Part shown: positions 1-12,153 of the stretch, in pieces
Position numbering within the stretch: position 1 is the first letter of the stretch
Layout: each line of letters opens with the position of its first letter
Made by a program: the position numbers and the translations under genes
The notes under the pieces: generated by a model
What the model saw: only the letters and a program-made list of their open reading frames with translations
What the model was told of the DNA's origin: nothing
Database searches by the model: none
Assembly: GCF_033439725.1 (NCBI RefSeq)
Contig: NW_026944388.1
Coordinates: forward strand, 2,480,001-2,544,000
Direction: 5' to 3'
From: Neurospora tetraspora
Lineage: Eukaryota > Ascomycota > Sordariomycetes > Sordariales > Sordariaceae
Length of the DNA: 64,000 nt

Positions 1-2008
1 GGCGGACGGATCTGGCAACATTTCCAGCAATATCAGGCTTTGCCGGGCCATCAACTATATAGATACCGGCCTTATTAGGTTGCTGGCTGGCTGTCCCATT
101 ACGTCGTGTTCGCTTTGCTGTCAATGTTGTGCCCTGTCTGCGCCCGGGTTGCATATGATGTTTATGCGTTTCGCCCTGTTCCATGTCTCTTTTGTTTTTA
201 AATATCTTTTGGTCCGAGGCGAGGTGCTACACTATGGGGGTGTGTCGCCGAGGTCCTTCCAGAAAGGAGGGAGAACATGGTTCAACTGCGTTGCACACAA
301 AGGACGGTCCCTGACATATGAAATCAGATATGTAGGTACAGCATATATCAAAGCCGGAAACCGTCAGAGACACTACACCCATCGCAGTATCTCACTCACC
401 AGGCAACTTGTAAGCTTGAAAAAGTGACCAGTGGTTTGCAAAGAGCGCCACGCAGTTGCAGCAGGAGTTTCGAATTCCGATGGAAGGGACACGATATGTG
501 GTTATTGTTCCACAGATGGCGATGGCGCACAGGTTGGGACGAGAACGCCAGTACCTACATACAATGCAGACCCTTTGGGCTCATTGATGTTGTCGGTCAT
601 CGGTGTTGAGAGACGTGAAGATGACATGGAGGGTTGGGTTTGCTATGTCCGGAATCCGTCCTGGATCCTGAGCTTCCCCATCCGGATGTCCTCAAACCTG
701 ACCCGACCTCCCGCTCTGCTTGAGGCATCCTCTCTCCATCAAGACAACGTGAAAGAGACATGACACCAAGGCCTCCCAATTCCGGACTGGGCCATTCGCA
801 GTTTCAATTCCCTCTGGAGAGAAGCCCTTGCCCGTTGATGAAACAACAGGGCTCTTCTCACGTCGCATAGCTGAACAATCGCTGCCCAACGCCCACACAT
901 CCAAAAGCATTGCCCTGTCAATTGATGTGATGAAGTGGTGAACTTTTTGCCGGTCGAATGGGAATTCCAGGCCATTGCGCCGCCAATTGATGGTGGGGTC
1001 AGCAGCTGCCGAGCGCTATTGGTTTTCAGCTGCCGGGCCGTCGTGGGCTGCCGAGGCTGCCAAAAATGTGGAGGTCTGCGGCAGGCAAAACTAAGGTACT
1101 CACCGGCACAGTACCGGACAGCTACACGGTGGCACGGCCCCAGCCGGATTGCCTGCCACAAGACTCACTCTGGCAGTGGACTGGACTTTTGAATGGCGAT
1201 CTCTTTGACCCTGGGCCGATACCAATTGGCAGTAGCGCCGACGCCGCGAACGAACAATTCCCATTGCTACGCTCGTCCCCAGACCCTCAGAATTCTGACT
1301 GCAACTGGCACGCCGAGAACAGCGACTCCCTCTTGTTCGGCCCTGCGCGTCGTCTGCTCCATTCAGTTCCCTTTTACGTCCACCGTCGTCGCCGACCCTT
1401 CGATTCTCTCTCTGGCAGCATATTTGCCCCGAGCCATAATCCAACAGTTCACAATAATTGCTTCACCCCAACTGAAGCGTGACAGTTCGTCGCCTCCAAC
1501 GCCCTCCAGCATCCAGAGTCGCCAGCCAGCGGTCCAGTCGCAGTTGAGCATGCTGTCGCAAAGATCAAGGAGCCAAGACAACACCGCAACGGCAACAGAA
1601 GAATAACGGCACCAGCGACCGTCGTCTTTTCCTTCCCTCCACGAAAGCACCACGAAAGCACCACACGCTTTAACCGACTACTCGGCCACATCAACTTGCA
1701 TCATTCTACCGCCGCTTCACCTTCCAGCACCCCGAAACGTCACCTTCTTTTTCAGCCCGTCGCTCGCTCCACTCTCACCTTCTCATGACCTTTGCGCCTA
1801 AGCCTACCGACTCCGCCGACCGTCTCCTTTTCTCTAGGTTGCCTTCTCGATCTGCACCTTCTTAGCCCTGGCAACACCTTTCTTCCTCGACTGCCAACTT
1901 CGTACAGCAAACGTGCCCTAAGTTCCCTCGACACACAGACACACCGAACCACTACTCACAGTCCCTTATTCGGGTGCGCGCAGGGCGACCCCAGCTGCTG
2001 CATCCACC
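1..2008. other. Upstream region and pyrimidine-rich leader of set-2, no gene recognised
   Basis: The open frames here are short, overlap on both strands and resemble no family I know. From about 1600 to 2000 the plus strand is rich in C and T, the usual look of a Neurospora promoter and 5' untranslated leader, so this part probably belongs to set-2. The leftmost 1.5 kb has mixed composition and could hold the 3' end of a gene lying outside the window, but I see no coding pattern that supports it. Confidence 0.5.
1785..1865 (+). other. Possible 26-codon upstream ORF in the set-2 leader
   Basis: An ATG at 1785 opens a frame of 26 codons that ends in TAG at 1863-1865, about 140 nt before the set-2 start codon. 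If the set-2 transcript begins upstream of 1785, this would be a short upstream ORF able to reduce translation of set-2. The transcription start is unknown, and the TCTCTAG inside the frame could also be a splice acceptor, so this is only a candidate. Confidence 0.25.
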
Positions 2009-5000
2009 ATGGAGGACGGCCGTCACACACCGGACTCGACGAAGGGATCAAAGTCGGAGGAGCACTCCAAGATGAATGGCTCCAAGCTAAAACGGGATGG
2101 CGCCAGCAACGCCAGCAATGCGGCCACGCCAAACGGCTCCCAGACTGGAAACTCGAGACCCCCAAGCATGTCGCCCGACGAACACAAGGCCGCGAGTGAG
2201 AGCACAGCAACTCCCACCGAAAATGCCCCGACACAAAAACCTTCGCGAAAGGCGTCTCAGAAGAACATGAAGAGGGAACCGGTGCTCTTCAGCCATCTCC
2301 CCGACGTGAGGGAAGAGGCGTGCACACATTTCCAGGTCATTCATGACTGTCTCTATGGCTCAAAGAACATGGGTGCATCCGAGCATGACGCGTTGGATTG
2401 TGACTGTGCGGAAGAATGGCGTAAGTGAAAATATCTTCAGCTTCCCCTGGCCGCTAGCGTCGTGTCCGCCTCCCGCCCGCCCGCCGCCTGCCCCCTGACC
2501 GTTTACTGACACCTGGCTCATCGTATAGGCGGAGATATGAACCATGCTTGCGGGGAAGATTCAGACTGTATCAATCGGGCCACCAAAATGGAGTGCGTTG
2601 ACGGCGACTGCAACTGTGGTGCCGGATGCCAGAATCAGCGCTTTCAACGAAAACAGTATGCCGACGTGTCGGTCATCAAGACGGAAAAGAAGGGGTTCGG
2701 CCTCAGGGCAAACACGGATTTGCAAGTTAACGACTTCATTTTCGAGTACATTGGCGAGGTGATCAACGAGCCGACGTTTCGCAGCCGCATGATCAAGTAC
2801 GACAAGGAGGGCATCAAGCACTTCTACTTCATGTCACTAACCAAATCCGAGTTCGTCGATGCCACTAAGAAGGGCAACCTCGGCAGGTTTTGCAACCATT
2901 CGTGCAATCCGAATTGCTATGTCGACAAGTGGGTGGTTGGGGACAAGCTGCGCATGGGCATTTTTGCCGGGCGCGCAATCAAGGCCGGTGAGGAACTGGT
3001 GTTCAACTACAATGTGGACCGCTACGGCGCCGACCCGCAGCCCTGCTACTGCGGTGAACCAAACTGCACCGGCTTCATTGGCGGCAAAACCCAAACAGAG
3101 CGTGCGACCAAACTACCTCCTGCCACCATCGAGGCGCTTGGTATCGAAGATGGAGACAGCTGGGACACGGCCGTGGCGGCCACCACCAAGAAGCCCCGCA
3201 AGAAGAAGGCTACCGAGGACGATGAAGAGTATATCAACCGCTTCGAGCCTCGTGGCCTCGATGAAGAGGGAGTCACCAAGGTCATGGCCACACTCATGCA
3301 GTGCAAGGAGAAATGGATTGCCGTCAAGTTGCTCGGCCGTCTTCAGAACGCGGATAATGACCATGTCCGCAATCGGGTGGTTAAGATGCACGGATACCAG
3401 ATTTTGAAGACAACCCTCAACACCTTTAAGGAAGACACCAATGTCGTACTACAAATCCTCGACATCCTGTATCAACTCCCCCGCATTACCAAGAACAAGA
3501 TTACCGACTCCAACATCGAAGCCGCTGTCGAGCCCCTCACCCATTCCGATCATGAGGATGTCGCGTCGCAGTCCAAGAGATTGCTTCAAGAATGGAGCAG
3601 ATTGGAGACAGCCTATCGCATCCCGCGCAAGAAGCTCGACCCCTCCGCCCCCGTAACCACCAACTCGTTTGAGGATGACCGCCGCAACGTCAATCACGAG
3701 GAGCATCCCTCGAGACCCGTCAATCCGTTCGAGAACATGGTCGTGCCCACTGGTCCCCGCAGCAACATTCCCCAACGTAACATGAACTACTTCAACAACC
3801 AAAGACCACGGAAGCTTCCAACAAATCTTCCTGCAGGATGGTTTGTTACCACTGATAGCACAGGCAAATACTATTTCTACGATAAGAGCGGCCACACCCA
3901 GTGGCAGCGGCCCACAACGCCTGCTGTCGACGTGCCCAAGGCCTCTGCCAAGGTGGAACAAAACCAAAAGGCTTTGCAGGATATCATCGACAGCTTGACT
4001 AAGGAGCCAACGCCCCGCCATTCTGCGAACCAAACTCCCAAGTCCAATACACCCGTGCCAGACAATGGTAAGAGGGAGAAGTGGAGGTCTCTTCCGATCG
4101 AGAAACAGATGAAGATCTACGAGAACACGGTATGTCCAGCCCCGTAAACCAATCCCCCTTCCTCTTGCATTGGTGCTGACCAAGGTGCCTTCAGCTCTTT
4201 CCCCATGTGAAATACGTTATGGACAAGTTTCACCGAAAACTTCCCAAGGAAGACCTTAAGCGGTTCGGCCGTGAGATCAACAAGAAAGTGGTTGCGTCCG
4301 ACTACAAGCACCGCCGTGTGGATGATCCCACAACTATCTCCTCCAACCAGGCGAAGAAGATCAAGAAGTTTGTTAAGGAATTCTTTGATCGTGCTGTGGT
4401 CAAGCACAGGGAAAACGAGCAGCGCGCTGCACAGAAAGCCGGGTCATCATCTTCCGGCGCCCCCTCGCCTAATAACGGCGGTTCAGCAATGGAACCTAGG
4501 TTATCACTTGGCCTTAACGGCGCCAGCAGTGCCCCCGTCAAGAACCAGCAGCCCGACGCCGATGGAGATATCGTCCTTACAGACGTGGAGGACGAGGGTG
4601 ACAATACCCCTGCCACCTCCAGCCCAGACCGCAAGAGGAAGCGTGCGGAAGAGCAAGAGGTTCCGGCACCGGCATCCGAAGCGATACCTTCACCGAAGCG
4701 AGTCAAGGAGGACTCGATAACCGAAGACTCGATTCCCAGCCCTCCGCCCCCTCCGCCGCCGCCGACGGATACCCCGCTCACAGAAGAGGAGCGGTCAATG
4801 CGCGAGCAAGAGGAGGCCTTAATGAGGGAGAACGAAGAAGCCCAGAGGCTGGAGGACGAGGAAGCAGAGCGCCGGGTGAGCGTTGCGGTCCAGGGAGCGG
4901 CTGCTGCGACCAGCAAGGTGAACGGAGTAAATGGGACCAAGACCCATCATACCTCGGAGGCATCACCTGCTGTTTCCGATGAGAGTAATGGGATGGACGT

Positions 5001-5040
5001 TGATCGTGAGGAGCAGAGTAATAAGCAAGGGGCACACTAG
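2009..5040 (+). CDS. set-2: SET2 histone H3 lysine-36 methyltransferase
   Basis: Transfers methyl groups to lysine 36 of histone H3 in transcribed chromatin while bound to elongating RNA polymerase II. Three exons, 2009-2420, 2529-4129 and 4195-5040, keep one frame and give 952 residues; introns are 108 and 65 nt with GTAAGT and GTATGT donors. Domains in order: a low-complexity N-terminus; a cysteine-rich AWS region starting near residue 135 that crosses the first splice; the SET domain (about 178-300), with the NHSCNPNC motif near 258; a post-SET motif CYCGEPNC near 310; a WW domain near 568-603 (PAGW ... QWQRP); and a C-terminal SRI domain (about 650-740) that crosses the second splice. Family knowledge: the SRI domain binds the phosphorylated polymerase II tail. 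The start is the first ATG in a strong context (CCACCATGG). The tail after residue 740 is acidic, proline-rich and low in complexity. Length and domain order match fungal Set2 proteins, so the call is firm. Confidence 0.96.
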
Positions 5041-5253
5041 AAGCCCGTCAGTCGTTAACTACGGCTTTTATAAGGTTTTTTTTCTTTTTCTTTTTCTTTT
5101 TCTTTTGGGTGCGTTGAAAAGAATTTAAGGGTTATTGAGAACAATTTATGGAAAGAAAGGCAACATTGAAAGGAAAATGCTTGAATGGCTTTTTTATCGG
5201 TTGTTTGCATGAAGAGGCCAATGGCCAACCGCCAGCCGCATCCTGAAAGCATT

Positions 5254-5400
5254 GTTGGTTGGTTGGCAATAGAAACAGTGGTTGGGTTGGTGGTTACTCG
5301 CTTATCCGGTTGATGTTGGTTGGTCGGTTGGTCGGTTGGCGGTCGGTTGGTTGGTCATATACTCAAAATCGGTCGGTACACGGTCCGAACGGTTGGTGGT
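5254..5400. repeat. GGTT/GGTCGGTT-rich imperfect repeat
   Basis: About 150 bp made largely of repeated GGTTGGTT and GGTCGGTT units broken by short unique segments. It looks like a decayed tetranucleotide microsatellite on the strand downstream of set-2. Confidence 0.7.
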
Positions 5401-5685
5401 TTTCTGATTCATCATGCTCCCTTTGGTCAGTCTAATCGGCACGTATAATGCCCCGGAGGAAAACGGACAGACGGACGGGCATGGGTTCTTGTTATTGCTT
5501 TCCTAGGATTTCAGCTTTCATCAGCAACATATTATCTTATATCAGGCTTAGAACGGTGATGGACTGGGTGATGGATGGGCCGATGGTATGAACAATTCGA
5601 CAGTCACCAACATATAGGCGGCAGGCAATTTGCTATGATTGGTGGACAAGGGGTACCAGTATAGCTGGCTGGCTTTTAGTCAAGG

Positions 5686-5705
5686 ACACACACACACACA
5701 CACAC
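5686..5705. repeat. CA dinucleotide microsatellite
   Basis: About ten uninterrupted CA units. A shorter CACACACA run recurs near 5835-5846. Confidence 0.85.
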
Positions 5706-5942
5706 CTGCCCCCTTTTTTGATCTTGGAGGATTTTCTATTGGTAGAGAAAGCAATACTGCATTACGTGGTAACAGTGGTGGTGATGGTGCTGGATTCACA
5801 CACAAACGTTCGTCAGATACATCCTACAGCCAGCACACACACACCTAGCAGGAATGCTCGCACGCAGGCTGCAAAGTTGCAGTTGCTTATTTGCTTACTT
5901 CAAGCTCATACTCAGAGCCCTATCTTTACTCTATCCCTTTTC

Positions 5943-6020
<78 letters not shown>

Positions 6021-6043
6021 TTCCTTCCTTCCTTCCTTCCTTT
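5943..6043. repeat. TTTC microsatellite passing into TTCC units
   Basis: About 75 bp of perfect TTTC/CTTT units run directly into about 25 bp of TTCC units. Such a compound pyrimidine tract is likely to vary in length between isolates and to be an assembly weak point. Confidence 0.92.
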
Positions 6044-7232
6044 AGGCGTTAGGTCTCAAAAACAAATGGAAACGGAAAGAAATGGAAAAAGCATCAATCG
6101 GCAACGGCGTTCTTGAATTGGGAGTACCCGGAGTGAGAGAGGAGAAACAAAGGCGTAAAGGGCGTTTGGATTTCATCTATCTACCCTATATAATTCCTAG
6201 TGGGGATTATTATATGGCATTATTTTCATCACTTGCGGTTGGTTCACCATTCATGGCATTCATTGTTTTGTCTTGCTCTTCAGGAGGAGCAAAGCAAAAA
6301 GGCAGACAGGCAGACAGGCAGACAGGGCAGCCGGCCGGCCGGACCGGACAGGCGGGCGGGTGCAAACTGGTGCAAAAAAAGGCACAGGACAAGGGAAGAG
6401 ATGGATGACAACGAAAAGCTTGGACACCATTCGACGGTTCGACGACGGAGAATATAAGCTAGAGACCTGGGACACTCGCTTGCCACGCCATGCCATGCCA
6501 TTCGGTGCTCGTTACTCGTTGCGATGGTTGTGGTTGTGGTTGTGGTTGAAACGAGGGAATAGAACTATACTCTGATATACATGCTATCTATACATACCTA
6601 TGCCATCATGAGTAGAAAAAACATATTCGACATCAATGTAGTAGGTAGTTGGATTGATACCTACAGATACGTGGAAATCTAGTTCTAAGGGGTCTGAAGT
6701 CAAGCGGTGAAGAAAGTCTTTCCGCTTGTTCGTTCGTGTGATCGTAAGCACGATCTTGGTTGGGGGCGACTGAGGTGTGTGTATCTTCGTCTACCTACCT
6801 CCCTCTCTCTCAGTTGAGCCGTTCACTCTGTTAGTGAACAGGTAGGTGTAAACAGTTTTACACCAACCATACTCGGCCGGCTCTTGTTTTGCGAGGAGGT
6901 ATTCGAATGGGTTGAAGATAGCCATTATCTCAAATCACCCTAGCCAACAAATATACGGAGAGAGCTGTGACAACTGTGCTACACCACCAACTAACTCCAC
7001 ACACATCCGGTAATACACAACAACAAGCAAGCAACGAAAACATGCCCGAAGATTGGAGTTAGTGTATCAAAGTGCTCTGAAAGGTGGTTTGTTTAACCAG
7101 TTTGTGATTGGCTATATGTTTGGCAAAGAGGATACTATTTTAGATGAAGAATATCCAAAGGTTGCCATGGTTGAGATATATCCATAGAAAGAGAAAGAAA
7201 AGGGTATCTATCAAGCGCCGTCTCCGAGGTCG

Positions 7233-7744
7233 TTAAAGTAGAGGTGGTCTATTCGTACTGTAAAAAAGGTCTTGTCGGACTGTACCCCACTCATCCCAAC
7301 CCCGTGCAGCCAATCAGAAATGGCCATTTCCATCGCTCCAGATTTGACTATGTACCTCGTCATTGGAATCGCGCCCGGACGACAACGACCACAGCACCTA
7401 ATGCATTCCGACAGCGACTGCGACAGTGACTACAGCACTAAGATGCAATGCAACTGCGACCGCGATTGAATTCCGATTACAACAGCGATTGAAACAGCGA
7501 TTGAAAATGAACTGCAACATTTAGTATCATTATAGCAAAGTTACTTCTATCAGAATTTCAATTGCTGATATGGTCGGAATTGAATTGCGGTCACAATTGT
7601 AATGCAATGGGTGTTGCAGTTTCTGTCGCAATTGCTATCGCGGTTGCACGGCAATTGTCGCGGGCGATGCAAGGTACATGGACTGGGTGGGGTACAGTCC
7701 GACAAGACCTTTTTTACAGTACGAATAGACCACCTCTTAAAGTA
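7233..7744. mobile_element. Non-autonomous inverted-repeat transposon (MITE) with target duplication
   Basis: The element spans 7241-7736 (496 bp). Its ends, 7241-7290 and 7687-7736, are perfect 50-bp inverted repeats of each other, beginning GAGGTGGTCTATTCG on each outward end. Both are flanked directly by the same 8 bp, TTAAAGTA, at 7233-7240 and 7737-7744, which is the target-site duplication expected of cut-and-paste transposition. Inside, 7455-7494 and 7556-7595 form a second, imperfect inverted repeat (about 32 of 40 positions pair, and most mismatches are transitions). No frame in it could encode a transposase, so it must have been moved by an enzyme made elsewhere. An 8-bp duplication fits hAT-like elements and some Mutator-like or P-like ones; the terminal sequence does not let me choose. 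The identical arms suggest a fairly recent insertion. I do not recognise it as a named Neurospora element. Confidence 0.88.
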
Positions 7745-8092
7745 TATCCAAGAACCAGAACCGAGAATTTCCAAATCCGTGACCGAAAAACCAGGTCGTT
7801 TTGCCCATCATATCTCAATCCATCTATAACTCCGTCGCTTGCTTTGCTTTGGCGCTGCTTTGTGTAGCGCGGTGGTAGCTTTTGGCTTCCGATCCGAACC
7901 CCCTCCCATCCCGTCCCATCCCGTCCAGATCCAGGCTATCATGCCTCCCTCCTTCCTGTACATACCGTTGATTATCATTAGACAAAAAGCCATTAAGTGT
8001 TTTTGTTGTTCAGTTCCGTCCCAACCAGACAGGCAGCATCGATGCCGTCCCTGCCTTTGAAAACAATTCGTCCAAGCCGCACATCCTCATCA
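7745..8092. other. Short intergenic stretch downstream of the DUF7729 gene
   Basis: No coding frame of note. It probably holds the 3' untranslated region and polyadenylation site of the minus-strand gene that ends at 8093. Confidence 0.5.
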
Positions 8093-9362
8093 TCATACGA
8101 GCAACACCGCCGCAACCGCCGTCGTCAAAAACGGAACCACCGCCCCCAACCCTTTTATCCCAACAACAGCCGAACTCGACGACACCACAATCTCCGCCTC
8201 CGGCAACGTCTCATTAACAAACCCCACTCCACAAACCACATTCACCATCTTGGCCGCCTTCACATACACCCCCGCCACCGGTTGCCGTCGGTCCGCAGCA
8301 GCCTCATGATAAACCTGCATCGTCTCCCTCAAACATCCGCCACAAGTCGGCACCGTCGACCCGGGCAAGCTGACGTTCAGCGCCAGGTGGTAGACATACA
8401 CAGAGCTGGGGTTGGTGAAGTTCATTACCGCGTTTGCGTAGCAATACCCCTCCTCACTACCCTGGGTGGTGGTGTCCTTGAGACAGGTTGCCGAATAGAC
8501 GGGGGCGTAGGCGATCATGGCGACGTAAGCGTTGCGAACGACGGTGTGGCCGTTTCTGTAATCGGGTCCGCAGTTGGAGTCTGACAAAAGATCGGAGGCG
8601 AGCGAGGAGAGGTAAGTGGCGCAGAAGGTGACGTTGGGAGAGCAGGAGACGTCGAGGACGCGGGTGAGGGAGACGAGGGAGCGTTGGGCTTGGAAGAAGG
8701 ATTGGGAGCCCTGGTGGGGGGGTGTTAGCATGGGGAATATTATAAGGGAAAAGGAAAGGGGGGAGGGCAAAACGGACCTGCATTAATAGTGAGACCGGGT
8801 AACACTGGTTGAAAGTCTGGTTGTTGAGAAACGAGTTGAGAAAGGCCGGGCAGTTGCTGTTGGGAACAAAGTTGGCGGATAAACTGCCGTCGAAGAATTT
8901 GGGTAAAGAGCTCGATACGGCGGCGGTCTCGGTTGCCGGGGAGGCGGTGGTGGTTGAAGTGGTTGTAGTTGGTTTCTCGGTGATGGTGGAAACGGCGATT
9001 TGGAAGGTGGTTGTCACGGAGCCGGATGCCACGGCGCCTGCGGTACCGGTACCGGTATGAGAGGAGGTCGTTTCCTTTTCCTCACGCTTTCTCAACCCCC
9101 CAGCCCCATGCTTCAACTCCGCCTGTTCCGGTGATAGCAAGATCCATTCTCCTTCACTAATGGTTGGTGGTTCCGAGGTGTCGATATCCAATGGGGCGTT
9201 AAAGTCGATGAAGGTGCTCAAGTCATCCTTGATTTCGATGGCCAGTGCTCGTGCTGTTACCTGGCTAATAAGGCAAAGCAGGACGACGACCAAACTGACA
9301 ATAACCCGGGCCCATCGGGGCTTTGATGACGAAAAAGGGGTGGTAAACAAGTACATCATCAT
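8093..9362 (-). CDS. Secreted GPI-anchored surface protein, DUF7729-like
   Basis: Two exons, 9362-8778 and 8710-8093, joined across a 67-nt intron (branch TGCTAAC, acceptor CACCAG), give 400 residues. The N-terminus carries a basic stretch and a strong hydrophobic core (about residues 15-37) ending near TARA, a typical signal peptide or signal anchor. Next comes a Ser/Thr-rich linker (about 95-150), likely O-glycosylated, then a cysteine-containing globular region (about 155-365) with N-glycosylation sites such as NQT, NFT, NVS and NET. The C-terminus has a run of serines followed by a hydrophobic tail of about 25 residues ending in LLV, the pattern for GPI-anchor addition. From memory, similar fungal proteins are grouped as DUF7729; their role is unknown and is presumably at the plasma membrane or wall. 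It starts at the first of three consecutive ATG codons. A KRE (basic) site near residue 92 could be a Kex2-type processing site, but this is a guess. Confidence 0.85.
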
Positions 9363-11381
9363 GTCACGGCTGTAACAGAGTGTCGTAGCAGTTGGTGGTA
9401 CATCACTCTGTGGAACACAGGTCTCGAGTTGTAGTAGGTGTAAAACGAAGGACTAGAAAATTCCCGATCGGCCGGGTCAGACAGGCAGATCGGTTGTGTG
9501 TGTCGTGTGTCTCGGTATGGTCTGGTTGGTAGTCGGTAGGTCTGTCGATCTCCCTTTTGTTGATGACCAGGACGGGGGGTTAAGCGATGGCAGCAGCGAG
9601 CGAGCGAAGCAAGTGGGGGTTCCTTTCCCGTCTTTATATCACTGCAAGCCAGTTCCTCGACGGATAGGTAGGGTGACCGGGGAGTGGTGATGACTGATGA
9701 ATGGCGGCGGCCCAACAAGGCGGGATGGTTGGGGGGGAGGGTGAGCTAACAAGTCTCTGTTGGCATCTGTCTGGTCCAGTCCAAGGGCGGCGTCCCGTGG
9801 TAGGTAGTAGCTCTCTTTTAAGAAAGGCCAAAGGGTGGGATGGACCAGGAAAACCCAATATGGGTACGTAGGCGGGTAAATATAAGACGAGGGACAGAAC
9901 AATGGGACACCAATGGGACGAAGGACCGGGGGGCACCTATGAATCTGAGATGCAATGCCGGTCGGCGGTTGCAGAAGAGTCTGCGGGTGTTCTGGCCAGA
10001 ATGGAAGCTGGGGGCGTAGCGGACACTAGCAAAGAGACATGGGGGGGATCGTGGTTCGTCCTAATGGTTGGCTCGGCTGCGGAGATGAAACCATGTACCC
10101 TTGTCTTTTGTTTACCACGTTGAGGAGAGACCGGAGAAGAGAAAAGAGCAATGGCTCAAAGAAAAGAGGGCTGAGAAGGTTGGAAGAGGAAACAAAAAAG
10201 GAAGCCGGATAAGTCCCAATGTTCCCATTTGGGTAGTGCTCGTGGTGGCCGTGCTGGCACTAGTGCTGTGCGTAAACTGCTACAGTAGCTAACGACGGTT
10301 TGGGAGAGCTGGGTCAGGGGTAAAGAGGCCGACCCCCATGCTTCTTTGTTCATGGTGGTGTTTTTGAGGCTTTTGTGGCTGTCCTGTTGTGTCTCTCTGT
10401 GCCGTCCTCGAGCTTCAATAGCCTTCTCCCCTCACTTCCTTCAAGGACGTTGGATGAGCCGACCATGGTGGATGATGAGACTGTCGATGAGTGTTGTCCT
10501 CGAGGATTTCGACGTTGAAACAAGCAGAGTGTCTCGTACCTTGGGGATGCATGCGGAGTGGAGCAGGGGCGTGGATGACCGTTCGACGACGACGGTCGAC
10601 AGGGGTCCCGAAAGAGGCCATCACCAACGGGAGCTTGGGGCTTGGTTACACGGATGTGGACGAGAAAGGCAAGCAGGTGGGTAGGCGAGAAGCATGGTGA
10701 TCAATTATTGAATGGCGCATTTTATAAGGTAGGTACGTACATGCTGTAGAATGCAGGGGACCTGTCTTGCGCATCTTTTTCGCTGCTGCTGCTGGCTGCG
10801 CATTGGCTCGGTGCATGAAGCCGACTTTGTGCTTCCATTAGCCTTCCATAGCTCTCATTGGGTGAACTCGGTGGACCAATCGAATTTGCCAAAGAGATGG
10901 TGGTGATTGTGGTGGTCTGTGGCGTTCCAGTGGCTCTCTTTCAGCCTCCAGATGAGCGCAAGCGACGGGACTAACGTACGAAAGCGTGGAAAGGTAGGTT
11001 GGGATAATAGTTGTAGTCAAAGCTGTCTTGACCGCAACTCGTCGTCTCATTCGATGAAGCGATGAAAGCCAAAGACGGACAACGCATCGAGTTACATGCC
11101 CGGCCAAGTTCGGCATCGCATCACTGGATGATGAACCCAATTTGGATCAGACGCAGGTACAAATTGGGCCACCGATGTTAACTTCCAGATCGGTGGTTGA
11201 GGGCGAAAAAGAAAAAGGCTACCACCTATTGACGACCGCGAATCCAAACGCGTACGATGTTGCACATAAGCGAGATTTCGCTTTTCTTCAGCACCTGCTG
11301 CCGAGCGAGTCGTGCGTTCGTGCGTGTGGTGTGTGCAGCTCGGTACCGTTGTTGATGTCCCGGCGGAGGTGGCAGTGAGTG

Positions 11382-11390
11382 TATAAAAGG
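11382..11390 (+). promoter_or_regulatory. TATA-box-like element in the gene desert
   Basis: TATAAAAGG reads on the plus strand and is followed after about 30 bp by a pyrimidine/CA stretch (TCAGTCAACAAG) suited to initiation, then by TTTTTGTAAGTGATC, which contains a consensus 5' splice site. No clear coding frame follows: the longest is 101 codons and looks random. It is therefore a candidate promoter for an unannotated transcript. Confidence 0.35.
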
Positions 11391-12124
11391 CCCCACTATA
11401 ACCAGGGGCAGGGGGTCAGTCAACAAGCGACGACTTTCTTGTCTTTTTGTAAGTGATCCCGATCACTGTCGTCGACAACACTTTTCATTGGACTCGGACT
11501 CTACACAATTGCACCGCGGCGGATGCCCACAGCGAATAAATCCAGACTCCGAAGGGGATCTATTCGACCTTCCATGTCTTCTAGCCCCAAGTCTCTGTCT
11601 GCTGTGTACCTTTCCCTCGTTGCGCGTCCACGTTCGGATCGGGTGCTCTCGAGTCTTTCAAGTACTACCTGCCCGACGAGGAGCTACTCGCACAACGTCG
11701 TTGTTGGTGCGACAGGACATCCATCTGTCTGATTCTGACAAGCCACGGCTTCCTTGTCCTTCCTTCTTAACAATCCCGACTTTGACAGCCTGACAGTACT
11801 GTCTGTCGGGCTCAATATCCCGACCTTGTTACTACCCTGACCTGAAGTCAAACATTTGAAAGTATTTCTTGGTCAAAGATTCAGACAAAAACAGACAAAA
11901 AGTCTAGACTTAGACCTTCCCTGAGCCTCTTCCCCCCCGCCATTGTTGCAGATCCGGCTGGTTCCGGGGATCAGCACAAATGATCCTCTCAACCCATCCA
12001 GCGTGGTTGGACCTTGGCGGCAGAGATTCCCAATCTCGCAATCTTGTTCAAGGCCCCCCGATGTTTGCGCTACCCCGGAGACACCACCACGCCTTCGGGT
12101 GTGCCACGGGGCCACGTTCGTTCG

Positions 12125-12153
12125 GCACTGGGGGCACTGGGGGCACTGGGGGG
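12125..12153. repeat. 9-bp G-rich tandem repeat, three units
   Basis: Three consecutive copies of GCACTGGGG. This is a small minisatellite with no visible role. Confidence 0.8.

Larger units (their letters stand above)
5041..7232. other. Intergenic region rich in simple repeats
   Basis: This is the left part of the convergent gap between set-2 and the DUF7729 gene. No convincing coding frame is present. It holds GGTT-rich sequence, a CA run, a long pyrimidine microsatellite, an 8-bp tandem repeat (GGCAGACA, 6301-6326), a GGTTGT repeat (about 6523-6548) and small nested hairpins near 6793-6863. The set-2 terminator should lie in the first few hundred bases. Confidence 0.6.

Noticed and set aside
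80-763. Overlapping plus-strand frames of 60-115 codons at the left edge
   Set aside because: Random composition, mutual overlap, no splice support and no family resemblance.
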